Positions 26,662 through 35,540 are shown, counted from the first letter of the stretch. The stretch is 64,000 nt of DNA from Pseudomonadales bacterium (GCA_024234735.1 JACKNV010000008.1:1-64000), one strand, 5' to 3'. Program-made: numbers and translations. Notes: generated by a model not told the origin, from the sequence alone.

Positions 26662-27297
26662 ATGACAGGACAGTTGACCATAGCGCTCACCAAGGGGCGC
26701 ATTCTCAAGGAAACCTTGCCGCTGCTGGCGGCAGTGGGCATAGAGCCGCTGGATGACGTGGACCGCAGCCGTAAACTGGTGTTCGCCACTACCCACGACG
26801 ATGTCCGCCTGGTGATCATCAGGGGCACCGATGTGCCCACCTATGTGCGCCACGGTGCCGCCGACATGGGTGTGGTAGGCAAGGACATTTTGCTGGAACA
26901 CGGCGCCGAGGGCCTGTACGAGCCACTGGATTTGGGTATCGCGCGCTGCCGGCTGATGACCGCCGGGCGGGTGGGCTGGCGCAGTGACGGTGGCCGCATC
27001 CGCGTCGCTACCAAGTTTGTCAACATCGCTCGTCGCCATTTTGCCCGGCGGGGTGTACACGCCGATGTCATCAAGCTCTACGGGGCGATGGAACTGGCGC
27101 CGCTCATGGACCTGGCGGATCTGATAGTGGATATCGTCGACACCGGCAACACCCTGCGCGCCAATGGCATGGAGCCGCTGGAGGAAATCGCTGCCATCAG
27201 CTCGCGCCTGGTGGTCAACAAGGCCGCCATGCGCTCGCGCCATGCCGACATCCAGCGCCTTGTCGACCAGTTGGCAACCGTGGTGGCGGTCAGCTGA
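26662..27297 (+). CDS. hisG: ATP phosphoribosyltransferase HisG, short form
   Basis: A 211-residue first enzyme of histidine synthesis, joining ATP and PRPP. It has the type I periplasmic-binding fold: 'LTIALTKGRILKETLPLLAAVG', 'DVRLVIIRGTDVPTYVRHGAADMGVVGKD', and the PRPP loop 'DLIVDIVDTGNTLRANGM'. It is the short HisG_S form without the C-terminal regulatory domain. Such enzymes need HisZ for full activity and feedback control; hisZ is not in this window. The stop overlaps the hisD ATG by one base (TGATG). Confidence 0.96.
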   Translation: MTGQLTIALTKGRILKETLPLLAAVGIEPLDDVDRSRKLVFATTHDDVRLVIIRGTDVPTYVRHGAADMGVVGKDILLEHGAEGLYEPLDLGIARCRLMTAGRVGWRSDGGRIRVATKFVNIARRHFARRGVHADVIKLYGAMELAPLMDLADLIVDIVDTGNTLRANGMEPLEEIAAISSRLVVNKAAMRSRHADIQRLVDQLATVVAVS

Positions 27298-28613
27298 TGG
27301 GTACCATTACCATGCAATGGCTGGACAGCGCTGCGGGGGATTTCGCCACTCGCCTGGCGCGCCTGGGGGCGCGGCGGGACGAACTGGATCGGGAGCTCGA
27401 ACAGACAGTGGCGGCGATCGTCGCCGATGTCGCCCAGCGCGGCGACGCGGCGGTGCTGGAGTACACTGCGCGCTTCGATCGACTGCAGGCGGATTCCGTG
27501 GCGGCACTGGAAGTACCGGCAGAGCGCCTGGCGGCGGCACTGGCCGGCATCGACCCGGCGCGGCGCGAGGCCCTGGAATTCGCGGCCGAGCGGGTGCGCG
27601 GCTACCACCAGCACCAGTTGCAGCAGAGCTGGCAGTACCGCGATGCCAGCGGTAACCTGCTGGGCCAGAAGATAACGCCGTTGCAGCGGGCGGGTATCTA
27701 TGTGCCCGGGGGCAAGGCCAGCTATCCCTCCTCGGTGCTGATGAACGCGCTGCCCGCCAAAGTCGCCGGCGTGAGCGAGATCGTCATGGTGGTGCCGGCC
27801 CCGGCCGGCGAACTGAGTGAGCTGGTACTGGCGGCGGCGCGTATCGCCGGGGTGGACCGGGTATTCACCATAGGCGGCGCCCAGGCCATCGCCGCGCTGG
27901 CTCACGGCACCGCCACCATACCGGCAGTGGACAAGATCACCGGCCCGGGCAACATCTATGTCGCCACCGCCAAGCGCCAGGTATTCGGCCGGGTGGGCAT
28001 CGACATGGTCGCCGGGCCCTCCGAGATCCTGATTATCTGCGACGGGAGCACCGATCCCGACTGGGTGGCCATGGACCTGTTTTCCCAGGCGGAGCACGAC
28101 GAGGAGGCGCAGGCGCTGCTGTTGTGCCCCGACCCGGCTTACCTCGATCGCGTGCAGGACAGTATCGAGCGCCTGTTACCGACCATGGAGCGGGGCGCCA
28201 TCATTCGCGCCTGCCTGGAAAGCCGCGGCGCGTTCATCCGCACCGCGGACCTCGCCGAGGCCGTGGCGATCAGCAATCAGCTGGCGCCAGAGCACCTGGA
28301 GTTGTCGGTTGCCGACCCCCAGGCCCTGCTGCCGCTGGTAACCAACGCCGGAGCCATTTTCATGGGGGCGTATACCTCCGAGGCCCTGGGGGACTACTGC
28401 GCCGGTCCCAACCACGTCCTGCCCACCGCGCGCTCGGCGCGTTTCTCCTCGCCGCTGGGCGTCTACGATTTTCAGAAGCGCAGTTCGCTTATCATGTGCA
28501 GTGAACTCGGCGTGCAGGAGCTGGGACGGGCCGCCTCGGTGCTGGCCCGGGGCGAGGAACTCACGGCTCACGCGCGCAGTGCGGAAATGCGCCTCGACAA
28601 GCCCGAGCCCTAG
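27297..28613 (+). CDS. hisD: Histidinol dehydrogenase HisD
   Basis: A 438-residue zinc enzyme for the last two steps of histidine synthesis. Zinc and catalytic residues sit in 'DLFSQAEHDEEAQALLL' and 'ALGDYCAGPNHVLPT', with the NAD-binding 'TIGGAQAIAALAHGT' and 'KITGPGNIYVATAKRQVFG'. It starts at ATG 27297, overlapping hisG. The usual next gene, hisC, is absent; instead algW/degS is convergent, and the two stop codons share one CTAG. Confidence 0.96.
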   Translation: MGTITMQWLDSAAGDFATRLARLGARRDELDRELEQTVAAIVADVAQRGDAAVLEYTARFDRLQADSVAALEVPAERLAAALAGIDPARREALEFAAERVRGYHQHQLQQSWQYRDASGNLLGQKITPLQRAGIYVPGGKASYPSSVLMNALPAKVAGVSEIVMVVPAPAGELSELVLAAARIAGVDRVFTIGGAQAIAALAHGTATIPAVDKITGPGNIYVATAKRQVFGRVGIDMVAGPSEILIICDGSTDPDWVAMDLFSQAEHDEEAQALLLCPDPAYLDRVQDSIERLLPTMERGAIIRACLESRGAFIRTADLAEAVAISNQLAPEHLELSVADPQALLPLVTNAGAIFMGAYTSEALGDYCAGPNHVLPTARSARFSSPLGVYDFQKRSSLIMCSELGVQELGRAASVLARGEELTAHARSAEMRLDKPEP

Positions 28614-29719
28614 CCTCCGGACTGACTCAGCACACCCACCACGGCCGTCATTTCCATGCTCTGGCGGTTGCGAACAATGGCGATATCCACGCTGTCTCCC
28701 GGGCGCAGCAGGGCGATGCGGTGCATCGTCAGGCGGCCATCCTGGACCGGTTCACCATTGATGTGGGTGATCAGGTCACCCGGCAGCAGGCCGGCTTTTT
28801 GCGCCGGGCTGTCCGCCGCCACCTCCAGCACGGCCAGCGCGCGCCCGCCCGGGCTGCTGTCACCCAGGGTCGCCGCGGGCTCCACACTGACCCCCAGCCA
28901 GCCGCGGATGACCTCGCCGTAGTCGATCAGGTCCTGCATGACGAACACGGCCAGGTTCACCGGAATGGCCAGGCTGATACCGATACCGGTGGCGGTGCCG
29001 CCACCGGGGTTGTTACCGGTATAGATCAGCGTGTTGATGCCCAGCAGGCGACCGCGCGTGTCGACCAGGGCGCCACCGGAATTGCCCAGGTGAATGGTGG
29101 CGTCGGTCTGGATGTAATCCTCGTAGGCGTTGGCTTGCAGGCCGTAGCGCCCCAGCGCCGAGACAATGCCCTGGGTTACCGAACTCCCGAAGCCCAGCGG
29201 ATTGCCGATGGCCAGCACTACATCACCCACCCGTGCAGCATTGGAATCCCCCAGTTCTATGGGTTGCAGCCCGGGCAGATCCAGTTTCAGCACGGCCAGG
29301 TCGGTGGCCGTGTCCGAGCCGATGACCACCGCATTGGCCGAGCGCCCGTCGTGCAGCAATACCTGGATGGCATCCGCCCCGGCAATGACGTGATTGTTGG
29401 TGAGGATGTGCCCCTGTTCGGTGACGATCACCCCGGAACCCAGGGAGCGTTCTATCCGCTGGCGCCTGGGCTGTTGTCCCGGCGGCACAAAACTGCGAAA
29501 GAAGCCGTCCTCGAGCAGTGGGTTGCGCTGCGAAGTCACCAGTTTCGCGGTGTAGATGTTGACCACCGCGGGAGTAGCCCGGCGCACCGCGTCGGCGTAG
29601 CTGACCACCTCGCCGGCTCCCGCTTCGCGGTACTGTGGCAGCACCCAGCGATCCAGGATCAGCAGCGCCGCCAGCAGGCCGGCAACGGCGGGCCAGATGT
29701 AGAGTTGCAGGCTGCGCAT
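28610..29719 (-). CDS. degS: Site-1 serine protease AlgW/DegS (S1C family)
   Basis: A 369-residue membrane-anchored protease that senses misfolded outer-membrane proteins and cuts the anti-sigma factor MucA/RseA. An N-terminal anchor ('YIWPAVAGLLAALLILDRW'), a trypsin-like domain with His in 'HILTNNHVIAGADA', Asp in 'TATDLAVLKLDL' and Ser in 'HLGNSGGALVD', and one C-terminal PDZ domain (from about residue 260) are seen. It shares the family's single PDZ. It follows yhcB by 22 bases. Its stop overlaps the hisD stop (CTAG). AlgW is the Pseudomonas name. Confidence 0.92.
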   Translation of the reverse strand: MRSLQLYIWPAVAGLLAALLILDRWVLPQYREAGAGEVVSYADAVRRATPAVVNIYTAKLVTSQRNPLLEDGFFRSFVPPGQQPRRQRIERSLGSGVIVTEQGHILTNNHVIAGADAIQVLLHDGRSANAVVIGSDTATDLAVLKLDLPGLQPIELGDSNAARVGDVVLAIGNPLGFGSSVTQGIVSALGRYGLQANAYEDYIQTDATIHLGNSGGALVDTRGRLLGINTLIYTGNNPGGGTATGIGISLAIPVNLAVFVMQDLIDYGEVIRGWLGVSVEPAATLGDSSPGGRALAVLEVAADSPAQKAGLLPGDLITHINGEPVQDGRLTMHRIALLRPGDSVDIAIVRNRQSMEMTAVVGVLSQSGG

Positions 29720-29741
29720 CGAACGGACCGGCAGGCGACTG

Positions 29742-30245
29742 TCAGTGCTTGGTGGGAGGGGTGTCCTGCTCGGCCGCCGTCACCGCGGGCTGCGCGGCCC
29801 TGTCGCGCTCCAGGCCGAACTCCTCGGCCAGCATGCCCTTGGCGTCCGGGGACGTCCTCGGAGCGTAGTCCAGGGGCGGCTTGATATCGGCCAACTGGGC
29901 CGGGATCTCGCTGTCATCGGTGTCGTTGTCCAGCTGCCCCAGGGCAACCGGCCCGCGCCCCTTGCACAGTTGGTCGGCTCCCCTGGCGAGATGGTTGTGC
30001 ACATCGCGGTAACGGCCGGTCAGCTCGTTGAGGAGTTTGGCAGTGTCGGTAAAGTGTTCCACGACCTCGTCTTCATAGGCCCGCTTGTCTTGCAGCAGCT
30101 GATCCAGCTTGCGCTCGGCCTCGCGCTGCTTTAGCGCGGCGCCGGAAGTGCGCCGGCCCAGCAGTGTGCCCAGGCCCAGGCCCAGCAGCAGCAGGGCAGC
30201 GCCCCCTGCGATCAGCATGATCAGGTTGTATTCCGGAGCTTCCAC
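29742..30245 (-). CDS. yhcB: YhcB/ZapG family inner-membrane protein (DUF1043)
   Basis: A 167-residue protein with one N-terminal helix ('LIMLIAGGAALLLLGLGLGTLL') and a cytoplasmic coiled coil (about residues 35-95). YhcB/ZapG binds divisome and elongasome parts in E. coli. 'LDQLLQDKRAYEDEVVEHFTDTAKLLNELTGRYRDVHNHLA' is the typical core (given in part). The start is GTG 30245 with GAGGA about eight bases upstream. A good promoter lies 40-70 bases upstream. yhcB and degS probably form one unit and diverge from zapE, an arrangement also seen in E. coli. Confidence 0.88.
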   Translation of the reverse strand: MEAPEYNLIMLIAGGAALLLLGLGLGTLLGRRTSGAALKQREAERKLDQLLQDKRAYEDEVVEHFTDTAKLLNELTGRYRDVHNHLARGADQLCKGRGPVALGQLDNDTDDSEIPAQLADIKPPLDYAPRTSPDAKGMLAEEFGLERDRAAQPAVTAAEQDTPPTKH

Positions 30246-30284
30246 AGGCGGGTCCTCTTGAGCCGGCGATTTTCGCGAGGCGCA

Positions 30285-30313
30285 AGTATAACCCCATGGG
30301 CGCGCGACTGTCA
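30285..30313 (-). promoter_or_regulatory. Sigma-70-like promoter for yhcB-degS
   Basis: On the minus strand CTGACA (30313-30308) and TATACT (30290-30285) are 17 bases apart, each five of six to consensus, with the -10 about 40 bases upstream of the yhcB GTG. This is one of the best promoter matches in the window. Confidence 0.6.
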
Positions 30314-30339
30314 GCGCCGGGGTCCGAATTGCCGCCTGC

Positions 30340-30368
30340 GTTGCCAACCGCCCGACCTGTGGGTAAAG
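30340..30368 (+). promoter_or_regulatory. Sigma-70-like promoter for zapE
   Basis: TTGCCA (30340-30345) and TAAAGT (30363-30368) are separated by 17 bases, about 80 bases upstream of the zapE start. It lies back to back with the yhcB promoter in the same 204-base gap. Confidence 0.45.
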
Positions 30369-30449
30369 TGTGCCGCTCGCAAGGCCGGGGCAGCGTGTCC
30401 CGGGAGCAGCCTGGCGTGACATCTGTAAATGAGTGACGAGGCACGCTCA

Positions 30450-31550
30450 ATGCCGACACCCTGGCAGCGCTACCAGGCCGACCTGCAACGAGAAGGGTTT
30501 ACCTACGATCCCGCCCAGGAAGAGGCGGTGCGGCTGCTGCAGGACCTTTACCAGCGCCTGGTGGCGCGCCAGCAGCGGCAGCACGGCGGCGTGTTCGGCT
30601 GGCTGGCGCGGTTGCGGGCGGCGGATGTCGAGCCTGAAACAGGGCTGTACCTATGGGGCGGGGTGGGCCGAGGCAAGACCTACCTGGTGGACAATTTCCA
30701 CGACTGCCTGCCCTTCCCGCAGAAGATGCGGGTGCACTTTCACCGCTTCATGCGCCGGGTTCACGAGGAGCTGAAATCCCTGGAGGGGGAGAAGAATCCG
30801 CTGGACAGGGTGGCCGATGCCCTGGCCCGGGAGGCCCGGGTTATCTGCTTCGACGAGTTCTATGTCAGCGATATCGCCGACGCCATGATCCTGGGCGGCC
30901 TCATGCAGGCCCTGTTCGCCCGCGGGGTCACCCTGGTGGCCACCTCCAATATCCAGCCCTCGGGGCTGTACGAGAACGGCCTGCAGCGGCAGCGCTTCCT
31001 GCCGGCCATCGCGCTGATCGAAAAATACACCCGCGTGGTCAATGTGGATGCGGGTATCGATTATCGGCTGCGCACCCTGGAGCGGGCGGAACTCTACCAT
31101 TACCCGCTGGATGCGAGCGCCGAGGCCAGCCTGCGCGACAGCTTCGAGCGACTGGCGCCGCAGGCGGCCAGTTACTGGGAGCGCATGGAAGTCAACGGCC
31201 GTTACCTCACCTGCCGCTGTCGGGCGGATGACGTCGGCTGGTTCGATTTCGCGGAATTGTGCGATGGGCCGCGCTCGCAGAACGATTACATCGAGCTGGC
31301 GCGGATGTTCCACGCCGTGCTGTTGTCCGGGGTGCCGCTGTTTACCCCGCAGATCGACGACCAGGCGCGGCGCTTCATCAACCTGGTGGACGAATTCTAC
31401 GATCGCAACGTCAAACTCGTGCTGGCCGCCGCCGCGCCTCTGGAGGGGCTGTATGGCGGGGGTGGGCTGGCGTTCGAGTTCCAGCGCACGGTGTCGCGCC
31501 TCCAGGAGATGCAGTCTCACGAGTACCTGGCCCGGGAGCACAGGCCCTAG
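30450..31550 (+). CDS. zapE: Cell division protein ZapE (AFG1-like ATPase)
   Basis: A ~366-residue AAA-type P-loop ATPase. ZapE binds FtsZ and acts in division under stress or low oxygen. Walker A is 'GLYLWGGVGRGKTYLVDNFHD', Walker B is 'VICFDEFYVSDIADAMIL', and sensor 1 is 'VATSNIQPSGLY'. The C-terminal 'VPLFTPQIDDQARRFINLVDEFYDRNVKL' is typical. Two starts are possible: ATG 30429 and ATG 30450. The latter is chosen because GAGG lies eight bases upstream (30438-30441), whereas the former has no SD. Confidence 0.92.
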   Translation: MPTPWQRYQADLQREGFTYDPAQEEAVRLLQDLYQRLVARQQRQHGGVFGWLARLRAADVEPETGLYLWGGVGRGKTYLVDNFHDCLPFPQKMRVHFHRFMRRVHEELKSLEGEKNPLDRVADALAREARVICFDEFYVSDIADAMILGGLMQALFARGVTLVATSNIQPSGLYENGLQRQRFLPAIALIEKYTRVVNVDAGIDYRLRTLERAELYHYPLDASAEASLRDSFERLAPQAASYWERMEVNGRYLTCRCRADDVGWFDFAELCDGPRSQNDYIELARMFHAVLLSGVPLFTPQIDDQARRFINLVDEFYDRNVKLVLAAAAPLEGLYGGGGLAFEFQRTVSRLQEMQSHEYLAREHRP

Positions 31551-31614
31551 CCAGGCGCCGGTGGGCACGGTGCGACATGGGTAGAAAGTCCTGAATTTAC
31601 TTTGGCCGTTGTGC

Positions 31615-31643
31615 TTGAAAAAGGGTGCCCCTTTGATTAGTAT
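31615..31643 (+). promoter_or_regulatory. Sigma-70 promoter for rplM-rpsI
   Basis: TTGAAA (31615-31620) and TAGTAT (31638-31643) are 17 bases apart, about 42 bases upstream of the rplM ATG. A small inverted repeat, AAAGGG / CCCTTT (31620-31625, 31629-31634), lies inside the spacer and could affect promoter use, but this is speculation. Confidence 0.6.
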
Positions 31644-31684
31644 TCGCGCTCTTTAAATTTGAGCCCCCCATGGAGGCTGGATCA

Positions 31685-32113
31685 ATGAAAACGTATAGCG
31701 CCAAAGCCGGCGAGGTAAACCACGACTGGTTCGTGGTGGATGCCGCCGACAAGACCCTGGGTCGCCTGGCCAGCGAGATCGCCCACCGCCTGCGTGGCAA
31801 GCACAAGCCCGAATACACCCCTCACGTCGACACCGGCGACTACATCGTGGTGATCAATGCCGAAAAGGTGCGGGTGACCGGCGCCAAGGCGACCGACAAG
31901 ATGTATCACCGGCATACAGGTTATCCCGGTGGCCTCAAGTCCCTGTCCTTCGAAAAGCTCATCGACAAGGCGCCCGAGCGGGTGATCCAGGGCGCGGTCA
32001 AGGGCATGTTGCCCCGCAATCCGCTGGGTCGCGCCATGTTCAGGAAACTGAAAGTGTACGCCGGTACCGAACACCCCCATGCCGCCCAACAGCCGCAAGC
32101 TTTGAACATTTAA
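31685..32113 (+). CDS. rplM: 50S ribosomal protein L13
   Basis: A 142-residue ribosomal protein that binds 23S rRNA early in assembly; the length equals E. coli L13. Conserved segments are 'MKTYSAKAGEVNHDWFVVDA', 'LGRLASEIAHRLRGKHKPEYTPHVDTGD', 'HTGYPGGLKS' and 'AVKGMLPRNPLGRAMFRKLKVY' (shortened here). The start is ATG 31685; an upstream ATG (31670) is in frame but not conserved. rpsI follows after 15 bases. Confidence 0.97.
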   Translation: MKTYSAKAGEVNHDWFVVDAADKTLGRLASEIAHRLRGKHKPEYTPHVDTGDYIVVINAEKVRVTGAKATDKMYHRHTGYPGGLKSLSFEKLIDKAPERVIQGAVKGMLPRNPLGRAMFRKLKVYAGTEHPHAAQQPQALNI

Positions 32114-32128
32114 CGGATACTACTACTC

Positions 32129-32521
32129 ATGGCAGCTACCCAATACTACGGAACCGGCCGTCGCAAGACGTCCACGGCCCGCGTGTTCCTCAAGAACGGT
32201 GCCGGTAACATTACCGTCAACCAGCGCCCCCTGGATGTGTACTTCGGTCGAGAAGTCGCCCGGATGATCGTGCGCCAGCCTCTGGAACGCGTTGATTTGA
32301 ATGACAAATTCGACATCAATGTGACCGTGCAGGGCGGCGGCAGCTTCGGCCAGGCGGGAGCCATCCGCCACGGCATCACCCGCGCCCTGATGGAATACGA
32401 CGAGTCGCTGCGCGGCACCCTGCGCAGCGCCGGCTTCGTGACCCGCGATGCGCGCGAAGTCGAGCGCAAGAAGGTCGGCCTGCGCAAGGCGCGGAAGCGT
32501 CCCCAGTACTCCAAGCGTTAA
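32129..32521 (+). CDS. rpsI: 30S ribosomal protein S9
   Basis: A 130-residue S9, same length as E. coli, with a C-terminal tail that reaches the P-site tRNA (ending KRPQYSKR). The core shows 'YYGTGRRKTSTARVFL', 'QGGGSFGQAGAIRHGITRAL' and 'RDAREVERKKVGLRKARK'. It forms the standard rplM-rpsI pair and is followed by a strong intrinsic terminator. Confidence 0.97.
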   Translation: MAATQYYGTGRRKTSTARVFLKNGAGNITVNQRPLDVYFGREVARMIVRQPLERVDLNDKFDINVTVQGGGSFGQAGAIRHGITRALMEYDESLRGTLRSAGFVTRDAREVERKKVGLRKARKRPQYSKR

Positions 32522-32569
32522 GCGATCGGGAGCAGCCCGCCCGGTGCGGGATCCCAGACCAAGAGCAAG

Positions 32570-32604
32570 CGCCCGGCTGCCAGTGCAGTGCGGGCGTTTT
32601 TTTT
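32570..32604 (+). terminator. Rho-independent terminator after rpsI
   Basis: A stem CGCCCG / CGGGCG (32570-32575, 32591-32596) with an inner CTGC/GCAG stem is followed by eight T (32597-32604), 50 bases after the rpsI stop. It separates the ribosomal operon from petA. Confidence 0.85.
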
Positions 32605-32820
32605 ATGTACAGGAGGTGCCGGTCCGCGTTCGGGGTGTGGCGCCAGTGGCGTGGATGGCGGCCGCCACGATGCGCCCCCAGGCACTCGGGGCCGGGCCCG
32701 AAACAGGCGTTTTCCTTGTAAAATCAAGGCAAAATCATTACCATTTGACCCCTTTTGGAAACAGCCGAACCGGCGGCATGGAACGGGCTGTTCGGGGACG
32801 GGCAATCAGGAGAAGAAAGC

Positions 32821-33423
32821 ATGAGTAGCGATGGCGTAAACTCCGGCAGGAGAAAGTTCCTGACGGCTGCCACCAGTGTTGTCGGCGTGGCTGGCGTGGT
32901 CGGAGTAGCGGTTCCCTTTCTCGGGTCGTGGAACCCCTCGGCCCGGGCCAAGGCGGCGGGCGCGCCGGTGAAGGCGGACGTCAGCAAGCTGGAGCCGGGC
33001 CAGATGGTGGTGGTCGAGTGGCGCGGCAAGCCTGTCTACGTCGTCAATCGCACCGCTTCCCAGCTGGAGGAACTGCCGCAGCTGAACGGGCTGCTCAAGG
33101 ACCCGGACTCGCTCATTTCCCAGCAGCCCCCCTATATCAAGGGCATAGACCGCTCCCTGCAACCCAATTTGCTGGTGGTCGTCGGCCTGTGCACCCACCT
33201 GGGCTGTGCCCCCAAGTACCGGCCGGAGGTCGGCGCCGCCGACTTGTCGGTAGCCGGAACGGAATGGCAGGGCGGTTTCTTCTGCCCCTGCCACGGCTCC
33301 AAGTTCGACATGTCGGGCCGCGTCTATGCCGGCGTGCCGGCGTCCACAAACCTTGTGGTGCCCCCGTATAGCTTCGAGGGTGACGATGTCCTGGTAATTG
33401 GCGTGGATGCGGAGGCTGCCTGA
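32821..33423 (+). CDS. petA: Ubiquinol-cytochrome c reductase iron-sulfur (Rieske) subunit
   Basis: A 200-residue Rieske protein of the bc1 complex. A Tat-like N-terminus ('GRRKFLTAATSVVGVAGVVG') anchors it, and the 2Fe-2S ligands are in CTHLGC (about residue 124) and CPCHGS (about 158). It passes electrons from ubiquinol to cytochrome c1. The start is ATG 32821 with AGGAGA eight bases upstream. Its TGA overlaps the next ATG by one base, so it is coupled to the cytochrome b/c1 gene. Confidence 0.96.
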   Translation: MSSDGVNSGRRKFLTAATSVVGVAGVVGVAVPFLGSWNPSARAKAAGAPVKADVSKLEPGQMVVVEWRGKPVYVVNRTASQLEELPQLNGLLKDPDSLISQQPPYIKGIDRSLQPNLLVVVGLCTHLGCAPKYRPEVGAADLSVAGTEWQGGFFCPCHGSKFDMSGRVYAGVPASTNLVVPPYSFEGDDVLVIGVDAEAA

Positions 33424-35462
33424 TGAACAATATGCTTGTTGGATTGCGCGATTGGGTCGATGCCCGCCTGCCCATCGTCAGGGCCTGGGACACCCACATG
33501 GGAAAGTACTACGCTCCCAAGAACTTCAATTTCTGGTATTTCTTCGGGGTGCTGTCGCTGCTGGTGCTGGTCAACCAGCTGCTGACCGGCATCTGGCTGA
33601 CCATGAGCTACAACCCCAGCCAGCAGGGCGCCTTCGCCTCGGTCGAGTACATCATGCGCGAGGTGGATTACGGCTGGATACTGCGGTACATGCACTCCAC
33701 CGGAGCCTCGGCGTTCTTCGTGGTGGTTTACCTGCACATGTTCCGGGCCCTGTTGTACGGTTCCTACAAGAAACCGCGGGAGCTGATCTGGATCTTCGGC
33801 ATGCTGATCTTCGTGGTACTCATGGCGGAGGCCTTCGTCGGCTATGTACTGCCCTGGGGCCAGATGTCCTACTGGGGCGCGCAGGTGATCATTTCCCTGT
33901 TCGGCGCCATTCCCGTGGTGGGCGAGGATCTGGTCACCTGGATTCGCGGTGACTACCTGATCTCCGGTATTACCCTCAACCGCTTTTTCGCCCTGCACGT
34001 GGTGGCCCTGCCCATCGTGTTGCTGGCCCTGGTGGTCTTGCACCTGCTGGCGCTGCACGAGGTGGGATCCAACAACCCCGACGGTGTCGAGATCAAGAAG
34101 AACAAGGGCCCGGACGGTATCCCGCTGGACGGCGTGGCCTTCCACCCCTACTACACGGTGCACGACCTGCAGGCGATCGCGGTATTCCTGTTCGTGTTCT
34201 GTGGCGTCATCTTCTTCATGCCGGAAATGGGCGGCTATTTTCTCGAGCACGCCAACTTCGAGGAGGCCAACGCCCTGAAGACCCCCGAGCATATCGCCCC
34301 GGTATGGTATTTCACCCCGTTCTACTCGGTGCTGCGGGCCGTTCCCGACAAGTTCTGGGGCTTCGTGGCGTTTGCCGCCTCGGTGGCCATTCCCTTCCTG
34401 CTGCCGTGGCTGGATCGCAGCCCGGTGAACTCCTGGCGTTATCGCGGCAATATCACCAAGGTGATGCTGGTGGTGTTCACGGCCTCCTTCCTCATCCTGG
34501 GGGTGTTGGGTGTCAAGGCGCCCACCCCGGCGCGCACCACGCTGGCGCAGGTCTGCTCCATCATCTACTTTGCCTTTTTCCTGCTGATGCCCATCTGGAG
34601 CGCGCTGGACAAGACCAAGCCGGTGCCCAAGCGCGTGACCACGGACGGCGGCATCGGTTTCTGGGGCAGCCTCGCCGGCCTGGCGCTGATCCTGGCGCTG
34701 ACCATCCTGCCCCTGAAGGCGGTGGGTGCCGAGTCGCATTTCGACTGCGGCAGCATGCCCTGTGATCACATAGATGTGGACTCCGGGGACAAGGCCTCCC
34801 TGCAGCGCGGCGCCAAGTATTACATGAACTATTGCATGGGCTGTCACTCCGTGAAGTACGCCCGTTACAACCGGGTGGCCGCCGACCTGGGCATCCCGGA
34901 GGACCTGGCCGCCGCGAACCTGATCTTCGATCCGAATACCAAGATCGAGGCATTGATGGACAATGCCATGGATGACCGCACCGCCAAGGCGTGGTTCGGC
35001 GCCACCCCCCCGGACCTGACCCTGGTATCCCGGGCGCGCCAGCCACAGTGGCTGTATACCTACCTGCGCACCTTCTACCGGGACGACTCCCGTCCTTACG
35101 GGGTGAACAACAAGGTGTTCAAGGATGTCGGCATGCCCCATGTGTTGCTGGAGCTGCAGGGTATGCAGGAGTGCGCGCCGGGTCCGGTGATGGCCCACAA
35201 CGGTGGCGTGAAGCGCGACCCCTTGTCCGGCGAGGACATCCTGGAAGATCCCTGCGGCGCGTTCAGCATCAGCGAAGCGGGCGAGATGACGCCGCCGGAA
35301 TTCGATAGCGCCATGTACGACCTGGTCAATTTCCTGGCCTATATGGCCGAGCCGATGGCGACCGATCGCAAGCGCATAGGCACGTTCGTGTTGCTGTTCA
35401 TCGCCCTGTTTTTTGTATTCGCGTGGCTGCTCAACCGGGAATACTGGAAAGACGTACACTGA
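33423..35462 (+). CDS. petB/petC: Fused cytochrome b / cytochrome c1 (bc1 complex)
   Basis: One 679-codon frame holds both cytochrome b and cytochrome c1. Residues ~1-400 are cytochrome b with eight helices, the paired-His helices ('MHSTGASAFFVVVYLHMFRA', 'LHVVALPIVLLALVVLHLL') and a PVWY version of the Qo-site motif. Residues ~420-440 are a hydrophobic stretch ('GSLAGLALILALTILPLKAVGA') that looks like the c1 signal peptide. Residues ~441-679 are cytochrome c1 with heme site CMGCH at 471-475 and a C-terminal anchor ('FVLLFIALFFVFAWLL'). In most gammaproteobacteria petB and petC are separate; this resembles the fbcH arrangement of Bradyrhizobium, where one precursor is cleaved. No stop or shift is seen at the join. 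Confidence 0.95.
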   Translation: MNNMLVGLRDWVDARLPIVRAWDTHMGKYYAPKNFNFWYFFGVLSLLVLVNQLLTGIWLTMSYNPSQQGAFASVEYIMREVDYGWILRYMHSTGASAFFVVVYLHMFRALLYGSYKKPRELIWIFGMLIFVVLMAEAFVGYVLPWGQMSYWGAQVIISLFGAIPVVGEDLVTWIRGDYLISGITLNRFFALHVVALPIVLLALVVLHLLALHEVGSNNPDGVEIKKNKGPDGIPLDGVAFHPYYTVHDLQAIAVFLFVFCGVIFFMPEMGGYFLEHANFEEANALKTPEHIAPVWYFTPFYSVLRAVPDKFWGFVAFAASVAIPFLLPWLDRSPVNSWRYRGNITKVMLVVFTASFLILGVLGVKAPTPARTTLAQVCSIIYFAFFLLMPIWSALDKTKPVPKRVTTDGGIGFWGSLAGLALILALTILPLKAVGAESHFDCGSMPCDHIDVDSGDKASLQRGAKYYMNYCMGCHSVKYARYNRVAADLGIPEDLAAANLIFDPNTKIEALMDNAMDDRTAKAWFGATPPDLTLVSRARQPQWLYTYLRTFYRDDSRPYGVNNKVFKDVGMPHVLLELQGMQECAPGPVMAHNGGVKRDPLSGEDILEDPCGAFSISEAGEMTPPEFDSAMYDLVNFLAYMAEPMATDRKRIGTFVLLFIALFFVFAWLLNREYWKDVH

Positions 35463-35479
35463 TAGCCGGATACGTTACA

Positions 35480-35513
35480 GCAGCGCGGTGACTCTGCCGC
35501 GCTGCGTCGTTTT
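35480..35513 (+). terminator. Probable intrinsic terminator after petB/petC
   Basis: A perfect 9-bp stem GCAGCGCGG / CCGCGCTGC (35480-35488, 35497-35505) with an 8-base loop is followed after four bases by TTTT. The T-run is short and displaced, so termination may be partial and some read-through to sspA is possible. Confidence 0.55.
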
Positions 35514-35540
35514 ACCCAAGAATCAACTGAGGACTCCCCG

